7,269 nt of DNA from an uncultured Sphingomonas sp. (GTDB lineage Bacteria > Pseudomonadota > Alphaproteobacteria > Sphingomonadales > Sphingomonadaceae). Location of the stretch: positions 1 through 7,269 of the forward strand of contig CAMLSA010000131.1 in assembly GCA_946482655.1 (NCBI GenBank). Reading direction: 5' to 3'. Under the pieces are notes generated by a model. The model had not been told where the DNA came from and did no database searches. It worked only from the letters and a program-made list of their open reading frames with translations. This document shows positions 1-5,452 of the stretch, in pieces; the stretch's first letter is position 1; each line of letters starts with the position of its first letter. The position numbers and the translations under genes are program-made.

Positions 1-1
1 G

Positions 2-928
2 GGCCCCGACAGCGGCGATGGCCGCGTCCATCTCGTCGTCGCCAACCTCGCGACGATGCTGCATCGAAGCTTTGAGCCACCCGACACCTGTCGCATGCTG
101 CGCAGCATCTTTCCCGACGAGCGCCGGTTCCAAATCCATCCCGAGCTTCCGCCGACGCAGCATTTCAGCGACGAAGGTGCGGCAAATCATATGCGGCTGG
201 CCACAAAGCACGGCGCGAGGGGGTTCAATGTCTTCGTTCATGGCGCTCGCCGCGGCAGCCGCTTCCCCGAACGCCAGGCGCGACGCGCGGGCGAGGCAGT
301 CGCGCGGCTGGCGGGGATCGAGGGCTTTCACACGCTGCAGTCGCAAGCGGCGATTGAGGCCGGTGCCTTCCACAATGATGTCGTCGCCGTCGCCAACGAG
401 AATGTGCTGCTCGCCCATGCCGCGGCCTTTGAGGATCGCGACGGCCTGTTCGAGGCTGCCGCGCGGGCGGTGCCGGATTTCGTCCCCGTCGAAGTCGACG
501 GCGTCAGCCTCGAGGATGCGATCAGCTCCTATCTGTTCAATTCGCAGCTCGTCACCTTGCCGGAAGGCGGAATGGCGCTGGTCCTGCCCGGCGAGGCGCG
601 GGCACATGCGCGGGTCTGGCAGGCCGTCGAGTCGATTCTGGCGGCCGACAACCCGATCAGCGAGGCGATCGTCGTGGATGTCCGGGAAAGCATGCGCAAT
701 GGCGGGGGCCCTGCCTGCCTGCGATTGCGGGTTCCGGTCGGCGCGGAGGCCGTGGCGGGAATCGATCCGCGCTTCCTGCTCGACGAGCGGCGATGGGAAA
801 CCCTTTTTCGGCTGATTGAGTGCCGCTGGCCGGAGCGGATCGACGCGGCCGCCCTTGCCGATCCCGCGCTGTGGGACGAGGCCCGCGCGGCCCATGACGC
901 GTTCGACGCCCTGCTCCACCGCATTTGA
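2..928 (+). CDS. astB: N-succinylarginine dihydrolase AstB, 5'-truncated by the window
   Basis: AstB is the second enzyme of the AST pathway. It converts N2-succinylarginine to N2-succinylornithine with release of two ammonia and CO2, in the cytoplasm. The frame is open from base 2 and ends with TGA at 926-928, giving 308 visible residues. The start lies outside the window; by recall of E. coli AstB (447 aa) about the first 115 residues are missing, so the ATG at 56 is internal. The family triad known from E. coli (Glu174, His248, Cys365) is visible: Glu in DEGAANH (codon 173-175), His in FHNDV (codon 371-373) and Cys in GGGPACLRLRV (codon 716-718). Other conserved blocks are DGRVHLVVANL, YLFNSQL and AADNPISE. 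It is first of four co-directional genes, with 69 bases before astA. The gene appears intact in the visible part and the identification is very secure. Confidence 0.96.
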   Translation, partial: GPDSGDGRVHLVVANLATMLHRSFEPPDTCRMLRSIFPDERRFQIHPELPPTQHFSDEGAANHMRLATKHGARGFNVFVHGARRGSRFPERQARRAGEAVARLAGIEGFHTLQSQAAIEAGAFHNDVVAVANENVLLAHAAAFEDRDGLFEAAARAVPDFVPVEVDGVSLEDAISSYLFNSQLVTLPEGGMALVLPGEARAHARVWQAVESILAADNPISEAIVVDVRESMRNGGGPACLRLRVPVGAEAVAGIDPRFLLDERRWETLFRLIECRWPERIDAAALADPALWDEARAAHDAFDALLHRI

Positions 929-997
929 ACTTCCGCAACGAATGTCGCACAAGGCGATGATGGTTTTCCCTCTCCAGACGCTTCCGCCGGTCCGCTG

Positions 998-2002
998 ATG
1001 CTGGTGGTCCGCCCCGCCGGGCCCGCCGATCTCGACTCGCTGATGGAGCTCGCGATCCTCTCCGGACGGGGCTTCACCAGCCTGCCCGAGGATGAGGCCA
1101 CCCTGCTCGACCGGCTGACGCTCTCGGAGGCCAGCTTCACGGGCGCGATCAGCCCGCGCGAATGCTGGTACACGCTGATGTTGGAGGATCTGGACAGCGG
1201 ACGGATCGAAGGGCTGTGCGGGGTGCGTGCCGCCGTCGGCGTCGCGCGGCCGCATTTCTCCTTCCGCGTGATGACGCTTGCCCAGTTTTCCTCGGCCATA
1301 GGGATGCGTTTCGACCATCGGGCACTCGTGCTGGTCAACGAATGCGCCGGATGGACCGAGGTCGGCTCGCTCTATCTGCGTCCCGAACGCCGCTCGGGCG
1401 GGGCTGGCAGCCTGCTCGCCCGTTCGCGCTACATGCTGATCGGCGTCGACAGAACACGTTTCTCGGAGACCGTGATGGCCGAGCTGCGCGGCTATTTCGC
1501 GCCCGATGGCACCTGTCCCTTCTGGGAGGGCGTGGCGAGCAAATTCTTCCACCTGCCGTTCGACGAGGCCGACCATATGGTGATGTCCACCGATGGCCAG
1601 TTCATCCTCGATCTCGCTCCGCGCCACCCCATCTATGTCGAACTGATCGCGGAAAGCGCCCAGGCAGCGATCGGCCGGGTCCATGTGGAAGGCGAAGCCG
1701 CTCGCGCGATGCTCGAGCATGAGGGCTTCCGCGGCTCGGGGCTGGTGGATATTTTCGACGGCGGTCCCACTTATTCGGTAGCGCGCGATACGATCACGAC
1801 GATCGAGCGGACGTCGGCGATGGCGGTGCTGTCCGGCAAGCCGGTCGAGGCCCCCGAGCGGCTGATCTCCACCGGGTCCGTCGAGGGCTTCCGTGCGACC
1901 CGGGCCCAGGTTCGGATCGAGAACGGCACGGCGATCCTTGACACGGCGGCTATGGACGCAATGCGCCTCAAGACGGGGGATATAGTGAGGGTCAGACAAT
2001 GA
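998..2002 (+). CDS. astA: Arginine N-succinyltransferase AstA
   Basis: AstA transfers succinyl from succinyl-CoA to the alpha-amino group of arginine, the committing step of ammonia-producing arginine breakdown. The product is 334 residues, close to the 344 of E. coli AstA. It opens MLVVRPAGPADLDSLMELA, like the GNAT-type family start, and carries TSLPEDEATL (res 27-36), SRYMLIGVDRTRF (143-155), FWEGVASKFF (175-184), RHPIY (209-213) and the family signature DIFDGGP (251-257). His229 in IGRVH falls at exactly the position of the annotated active-site His229 of E. coli AstA. The ATG at 998 is the only plausible start: the frame is open back to the astB stop, but no other ATG, GTG or TTG lies there and the homologue start aligns. 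No good Shine-Dalgarno is seen upstream. It overlaps astD by ATGA at 1999-2002. It is a single-gene form, unlike the two-subunit AruF/AruG of Pseudomonas. Confidence 0.96.
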   Translation: MLVVRPAGPADLDSLMELAILSGRGFTSLPEDEATLLDRLTLSEASFTGAISPRECWYTLMLEDLDSGRIEGLCGVRAAVGVARPHFSFRVMTLAQFSSAIGMRFDHRALVLVNECAGWTEVGSLYLRPERRSGGAGSLLARSRYMLIGVDRTRFSETVMAELRGYFAPDGTCPFWEGVASKFFHLPFDEADHMVMSTDGQFILDLAPRHPIYVELIAESAQAAIGRVHVEGEAARAMLEHEGFRGSGLVDIFDGGPTYSVARDTITTIERTSAMAVLSGKPVEAPERLISTGSVEGFRATRAQVRIENGTAILDTAAMDAMRLKTGDIVRVRQ

Positions 2003-3402
2003 TGCGCTCGATCGATCCCGCGACAGGCCAGACGATCTGGGAGGGCGAGGAAACCGCCCCCCAGGCGATTCCGGCGATCGTCGCCCGCGCCCGCGCAGCC
2101 TTGCCCGGTTGGGCGGGTCTGTCGGTCGACGAACGGATTGCCGTCCTCAACCGTTATGCCGGGACGCTCAAGGACCGGGCCGAGAATATCGCCCGCGACA
2201 TATCCCGCGAGACCGGCAAGCCGCTCTGGGAAACTCGCACCGAACTGACATCCATGATCGGCAAGGTGGCGGTATCGATCGCGGCCCAGGCCGAACGCGC
2301 AGGCAGTCGCAGCGCCGACACCGCCTTCGGGCGCGCCGTGCTGCGCCACAAGCCGCATGGCGTCATGGCGGTGCTCGGACCTTATAATTTCCCGGGCCAC
2401 CTGCCCAACGGGCATATCGTTCCCGCTCTGCTCGCCGGCAATACGGTCGTCTTCAAACCCTCGGAGGAGACTCCGCTGACCGGCCAGCACATCGCGCGGG
2501 CACTGCACGATTCGGGCGTGCCCGAACATGTCTTCCAGCTCATCCAGGGCGCGCGCGACCAGGGGGCGGCGCTGATCGGCTCCGATATCGACGGGCTGCT
2601 GTTCACCGGATCGGCAGCGACCGGAGCCCATTTTCGCCGATCGATGGCCGATCGCCCGCACGTCATTCTGGCCCTCGAATTGGGGGGCAACAACCCGCTG
2701 ATCGCCTGGGGCGATGCCGAGACATCGGCGGCGGCGATCGTCCAGTCGGCCTTCATCACCACCGGCCAGCGCTGCTCCTGCGCGCGGCGGCTGATCGTAC
2801 CAGCTGGCGCTGCGGGCGATGCGACGATCGAGGCGGTCCACACGCTCGCCATAAGGCTGCGCATCGGCGCCTGGGACGACGAGGACGAACCCTTTATGGG
2901 GCCGCTCATCTCCTCTCGCGCGGCGCGGAATGCGCTCGACGCGGTGGCGGGGCTCAAGGCGATGGGCGCGAAATGCCTCCTGCCCTTCGAGCGGCTCGAG
3001 CGCAGCGATGCCTTCGTCATCCCCGGCATGTATGACGTGACCGGCATCGCCGCCCCCGATGCCGAGATTTTCGCGCCGGTTCTCCAGGTCGTCCGCGTCC
3101 CTGATTTCGATGCCGCGATCATCGCCGCCAACGCCACGAGCTTCGGCCTGTCGGCGGGACTGCTCGCCGACGATCCGGCGCTGTGGCGGCGCTTTCTCGC
3201 CGAATCGCGCGCGGGCGTCGTCAACTGGAACCGGCCGACTACCGGCGGCGCTGCCAACATGCCGTTCGGCGGCCTTGGCCAGTCGGGCAATCATCGCCCA
3301 AGCGCCTATTATGCCGCCGACTATTGCGCCTATCCGGTGGCGAGCTTCGAAGCCGATGCGATCGCGGACCTGTCGGGCGAACTGGCCGGAAGGCTACTGT
3401 GA
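1999..3402 (+). CDS. astD: Succinylglutamate-semialdehyde dehydrogenase AstD
   Basis: AstD oxidises N-succinylglutamate 5-semialdehyde to N-succinylglutamate with NAD+, the fourth AST step. The 467-residue product is a full aldehyde dehydrogenase, slightly shorter than the roughly 490 of enterobacterial AstD. Visible motifs: GPYNFPGHLPNGHI with the oxyanion Asn130, FKPSEETPLT (152-161), nucleotide loop FTGSAATG (202-209), general base Glu227 in LELGGNNP, and catalytic Cys259 in GQRCSCARR. The C-terminal GNHRPSAYYAADYCAYPVAS is diagnostic for AstD among aldehyde dehydrogenases. One detail differs from the common family pattern: the usual E-x-F-G-P near the cofactor ribose reads EIFAP (356-360). 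The start is ATG at 1999, overlapping the astA stop, with GAGGG seven bases upstream; a second ATG directly follows at 2002 and could also serve. The operon position and couplings indicate co-translation. Confidence 0.96.
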   Translation: MMRSIDPATGQTIWEGEETAPQAIPAIVARARAALPGWAGLSVDERIAVLNRYAGTLKDRAENIARDISRETGKPLWETRTELTSMIGKVAVSIAAQAERAGSRSADTAFGRAVLRHKPHGVMAVLGPYNFPGHLPNGHIVPALLAGNTVVFKPSEETPLTGQHIARALHDSGVPEHVFQLIQGARDQGAALIGSDIDGLLFTGSAATGAHFRRSMADRPHVILALELGGNNPLIAWGDAETSAAAIVQSAFITTGQRCSCARRLIVPAGAAGDATIEAVHTLAIRLRIGAWDDEDEPFMGPLISSRAARNALDAVAGLKAMGAKCLLPFERLERSDAFVIPGMYDVTGIAAPDAEIFAPVLQVVRVPDFDAAIIAANATSFGLSAGLLADDPALWRRFLAESRAGVVNWNRPTTGGAANMPFGGLGQSGNHRPSAYYAADYCAYPVASFEADAIADLSGELAGRLL

Positions 3403-4604
3403 TCGACCGCCACCGCGCCGCGCTCGACGCCGCCGCCGCGGCCCCGATGCTTGTGCAGGTGCGGGCCTGGAGCGCGATCAACAGCGGCTCGCGCAATCTC
3501 GACGGGCTCGGGACCACCGCCGGCTTGCTCGCCGACGCCTTCGCCGGCTTGCCCGGAGAAGTCACCCTGGTCGATCCCATGCCGGGCGAGGAGATCGATC
3601 GCAACGGCCGGGCGCAGCCGGTCGCCTACGGCCGCAATCTTCATGTCCGCGTCCGGCCCCTGGCGCCGGTGCAATTGCTGCTCACGGGCCACATGGACAC
3701 CGTCTACGCGGCCGATAATCCATTCCAGACGCTGGCGGATCTCGACGGCGGGGCCGTGATCAAGGGGCCCGGCGTCGCCGATATGAAGGGTGGCATCGCG
3801 CTGATGCTCGCGGCCCTCGGCGCGATCGAGGCATCGCCGCTCCGAGATCGGATCGGCTATGAGGTGATCGTCAATTCGGACGAGGAGATCGGTTCGCCCG
3901 GCTCGGCGGCGCTGATCTCGGAGAGCGCGGAGGGCAAGCTCGCGGCGCTGACCTATGAGCCGTCGGTGCTGCCCGACGGCACTCTGGCTGGGGCGCGGCC
4001 CGGCAGCGGCAATTTTTCGATCGTCATCACCGGCCGTTCGGCGCATGCCGGCCGGAACCCCGAAGAAGGCCGCAACGCGATCGTGGCGGCGGCCGATCTC
4101 GCGCTGCGCCTGGACCGCGCCGGACGGGCCGGCCTTGCGATCAACCCGGCGCGGATCGACGGCGGCGGAGCCAATAATGTCGTGCCGGGCCAGTCCGTCC
4201 TGCGCGTCAACCTGCGTCCCGCTCTGCCCGAGGATCAGATCGCCGCCCAGGCCCTGCTCGACGATCTGACGCGGGCGATCGCCGCGGAACATGGTGTAGC
4301 GGTGCACATCCATGGCGGCTTCGCCCGCCCGCCCAAGCCGATCGACCCGAAGACCGCCCGGCTGTTCGCGCTGGTCGAGGAAAGCGCCGCGCTGCTCGGC
4401 CGGCCGATCACCCACGCGGCGACCGGCGGCGTCTGCGATGGTAACAACATCGCCGCGCGCGGCGTCCCGGTGGTCGATACGATGGGCGCGCGCGGCGGCG
4501 CCATCCATTCGCCCGACGAATATCTGATCGTTGAAAGCCTCGCAGAACGGGCGCAGCTTTCGACCCTCGTCATGCTGAAGCTGGCGGAGAGCGGCCGCGT
4601 CTGA
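3399..4604 (+). CDS. M20-family metallohydrolase, proposed succinylglutamate desuccinylase replacing AstE
   Basis: This is a 401-residue zinc-dependent M20 amidohydrolase/peptidase of the carboxypeptidase G2, ArgE and DapE type. Visible residues: His98 and Asp100 in TGHMDTV, bridging Asp128 in GVADMKGG, catalytic Glu162 and metal ligand Glu163 in SDEEIGSPGS, probable metal ligand Glu187 in YEPS, dimerisation-domain GRSAHAGRNPEEG (212-224), and final metal ligand His370 in AIHSPDEY. The start chosen is GTG at 3399: it overlaps the astD stop as GTGA and has GGAAGG five bases upstream. The open frame reaching back to 3183 lies inside astD and is not used. As last gene of an ast operon with no AstE present, it likely cleaves N-succinylglutamate to succinate and glutamate. 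That is inference from context and from M20 relatives that remove succinyl or acetyl groups from amino acids. True AstE is of a different fold family. The M20 call is secure; the substrate is not. Confidence 0.93.
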   Translation: MIDRHRAALDAAAAAPMLVQVRAWSAINSGSRNLDGLGTTAGLLADAFAGLPGEVTLVDPMPGEEIDRNGRAQPVAYGRNLHVRVRPLAPVQLLLTGHMDTVYAADNPFQTLADLDGGAVIKGPGVADMKGGIALMLAALGAIEASPLRDRIGYEVIVNSDEEIGSPGSAALISESAEGKLAALTYEPSVLPDGTLAGARPGSGNFSIVITGRSAHAGRNPEEGRNAIVAAADLALRLDRAGRAGLAINPARIDGGGANNVVPGQSVLRVNLRPALPEDQIAAQALLDDLTRAIAAEHGVAVHIHGGFARPPKPIDPKTARLFALVEESAALLGRPITHAATGGVCDGNNIAARGVPVVDTMGARGGAIHSPDEYLIVESLAERAQLSTLVMLKLAESGRV

Positions 4605-4631
4605 ATCTCCTCGATCGCAAGAGGGAGATTC
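4603..4631 (+). terminator. Hairpin at the end of the ast operon
   Basis: An exact 8-base inverted repeat, GAATCTCC (4603-4610) with GGAGATTC (4624-4631), starts inside the stop codon of the M20 hydrolase gene. The stem extends inward by TC/GA past one bulged G, leaving the loop GATCGCAA (4613-4620). No T-run follows, so it is not a canonical intrinsic terminator. It may instead protect the 3' end of the mRNA or act together with Rho. The repeat is seen directly; the function is inferred. Confidence 0.5.
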
Positions 4632-4731
4632 TCATTGAATATGACGGCGACAGCTACGATCAGATCCTGGGAGCGCCGCCGCCGGCGACGTCGATGAATA
4701 TGAGCTCGAGCACCCGCATGTGATCAGGTGA
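4605..4731 (+). pseudogene. Possible frameshifted remnant of a small protein gene
   Basis: Two adjoining plus-strand frames here read like protein but do not join. One, through about 4610-4672, gives LLDRKREILIEYDGDSYDQI, continues in frame into low-quality sequence and stops with TGA at 4721-4723. The other gives GDVDEYELEHPHVIR from about 4684 and stops at 4729-4731. Removing one base near the GCC-rich tract at 4673-4686 would join them. There is no clear start codon and no recognised family. It could equally be non-coding sequence with chance charged residues, so this is a weak call based on amino-acid character only. Confidence 0.2.
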
Positions 4732-5083
4732 CGTCGAACGGCAGCATCGTACTGGACAAGCTGGAGGAGGCGTTCGCGCACGGCTCGACGCTGCTGGCCG
4801 ACGATCCCGCCGCGACGATATCGGTCAGCGGCGCGCCTATGATCGGCGTCTGCGATTGCCGCGTGACGCGCTGAGGGTCGGCCAATCTCATCGAACGCCG
4901 CCGCCACGGATCCTCGAGCCGGGCTTCGACAAGCTGCAGGACGCGATCGAGCTCGGCGACGGTCCGGTCATCGCACAGACGAACGGCATCGGAAATTCGG
5001 CTCACCAGCCGCCCGATCGCTCCGGGGCCATGAAGGGCGATAAGCTGATCCGCCTCGTCCCGCCAAGCTAGTTCTGCCTGCAT
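4724..5083 (-). CDS. Small hypothetical protein, 119 aa, function unknown
   Basis: The reading frame starts at ATG (5083-5081) with AAGG seven bases upstream, which supports translation. Residues 1-62 look like a real, mostly helical, soluble domain with an early Trp, a LIALHG motif (res 15-20) and a heptad-like run ending in AELDRVLQLVEARLEDPWRR. This resembles short conserved helical proteins of sphingomonads (for example the DUF6961-like type), but that comparison is from memory and unproven. From about residue 77 the sequence becomes rich in Ser and Ala, as expected for the reverse reading of another coding frame, so the original protein may have ended earlier. About 69% of the first 62 codons end in G or C, lower than the ast genes. 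No signal peptide or membrane segment is seen. It converges on the ast operon. Confidence 0.42.
   Translation of the reverse strand: MQAELAWRDEADQLIALHGPGAIGRLVSRISDAVRLCDDRTVAELDRVLQLVEARLEDPWRRRSMRLADPQRVTRQSQTPIIGAPLTDIVAAGSSASSVEPCANASSSLSSTMLPFDVT
4728..4874 (+). CDS. Short hypothetical ORF, 48 aa, GTG start
   Basis: The frame starts with GTG at 4728, overlapping the preceding frame's TGA as GTGA, and stops at 4872-4874. The peptide (VTSNGSIVLDKLEEAFAHGS, then LLADDPAATISVSGAPMIGV and a short tail CDCRVTR) has ordinary protein composition. By hand count 43 of 48 codons end in G or C, matching the ast genes. It lies antisense to the tail of the minus-strand gene ending at 4724, and the two frames share wobble positions, so the GC3 value cannot decide the strand. 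No family is recognised. It may be a truncated gene rather than a working one. Confidence 0.25.
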   Translation: MTSNGSIVLDKLEEAFAHGSTLLADDPAATISVSGAPMIGVCDCRVTR

Positions 5084-5184
5084 ATACCGACCTTAGCCTC
5101 GCGGACCGAATAGGCTATATTGTAGATTCCCAGTAAGCTTCGGACCGGCTCGCTTTATCACTGCTTCGTCGCTCTCGAAGCGCC

Positions 5185-5211
5185 TTGACTTGCCAGATCC
5201 CGCCCCATAAG
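5185..5211 (+). promoter_or_regulatory. Candidate promoter of the tRNA-Glu gene
   Basis: A TTGACT -35-like box (5185-5190) is followed after 15 bases by CATAAG (5206-5211), a partial -10 match. Transcription would begin roughly a dozen bases before the mature tRNA at 5231. The -35 is good, but the spacing is short and the -10 weak, so this is a positional candidate only. Confidence 0.35.
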
Positions 5212-5230
5212 GACGCCGCTCCGCTCGCAC

Positions 5231-5306
5231 GGCCCCTTCGTCTAGCGGTCCAGGACGTCGCCCTCTCACGGCGAAAACACGGGTTCGAGTCCCGTAGGGG
5301 TCACCA
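5231..5306 (+). tRNA. tRNA-Glu (anticodon CTC)
   Basis: All cloverleaf parts are visible in 76 bases. The acceptor stem GGCCCCT (5231-5237) pairs with AGGGGTC (5296-5302, one G-T pair), and the discriminator A is followed by an encoded CCA (5304-5306). The D arm has TCGTCTAG, GG and AGGAC. The anticodon stem TCGCC/GGCGA closes loop CTCTCAC with anticodon CTC, which reads GAG codons. A four-base variable loop AAAC is followed by T arm ACGGG-TTCGAGT-CCCGT. The short variable loop and D-arm sequence are typical of bacterial tRNA-Glu. It stands alone, in the plus direction, between the small minus-strand gene and the oxygenase. Confidence 0.97.
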
Positions 5307-5309
5307 TCG

Positions 5310-5319
5310 TTTCTTTTTT
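5310..5319 (+). terminator. T-rich run just after tRNA-Glu
   Basis: TTTCTTTTTT lies four bases past the encoded CCA. No separate hairpin stands between the tRNA and this run, so termination would rely on the folded tRNA 3' half or on the T tract alone. This is a plausible end of the tRNA transcript, with low certainty. Confidence 0.3.
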
Positions 5320-5329
5320 CGAGCACTTA

Positions 5330-5361
5330 GCGGGTGTTAGGGAGGAATTCTCCCACAACGC
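5330..5361. repeat. Imperfect hairpin between tRNA-Glu and the oxygenase gene
   Basis: The core GGGAG-GAATT-CTCCC (5340-5354) is flanked by further pairing: TGT (5335-5337) with ACA (5355-5357), and GCG (5330-5332) with CGC (5359-5361), with small bulges. It lies past the 3' end of the minus-strand oxygenase gene and past the tRNA, where a bidirectional transcript end would be expected. In the plus direction no T-run follows. In the minus direction the nearest T/A-rich stretch, 5310-5319, reads as A residues. Its role as a terminator is therefore unproven. Confidence 0.3.
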
Positions 5362-5452
5362 AGTACTCGCGATGCTGCCGTCGTATTGGGTCAGGGGCCC
5401 CCTTACATTAGGATCGAAGCGGAAATTGCCTCCCCACGCGCGCGCAGGTCTC

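Noticed and set aside
18..815. A 265-codon plus-strand frame overlapping astB
   Set aside because: It is Ser/Arg-rich out-of-frame reading. The astB frame carries the family motifs and catalytic triad over the same bases.
529..1338. A 269-codon minus-strand frame across astB and astA
   Set aside because: It is Ser/Arg-rich antisense translation spanning two well-identified plus-strand genes.
1771..3294. A 507-codon open frame on the minus strand
   Set aside because: It is antisense to astA and astD, and its translation is rich in Arg, Gly and Asp without recognisable motifs. It is open only because high GC makes stops rare.
3183..3398. Upstream extension of the M20 hydrolase to an earlier ATG
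   Set aside because: It would lie wholly within astD in another frame and adds Arg-rich non-homologous residues. The GTG at 3399 has a good ribosome site and the usual four-base overlap.
3330..4508. A 392-codon open frame on the minus strand
   Set aside because: It is the reverse reading of the M20 hydrolase, whose own frame has all catalytic motifs. The antisense product resembles no known protein.
5393..5403. GC-rich palindrome around GGGGCCCC after the tRNA
   Set aside because: A self-complementary run without a loop is common in GC-rich DNA and has no T tract or partner repeat to suggest a function.
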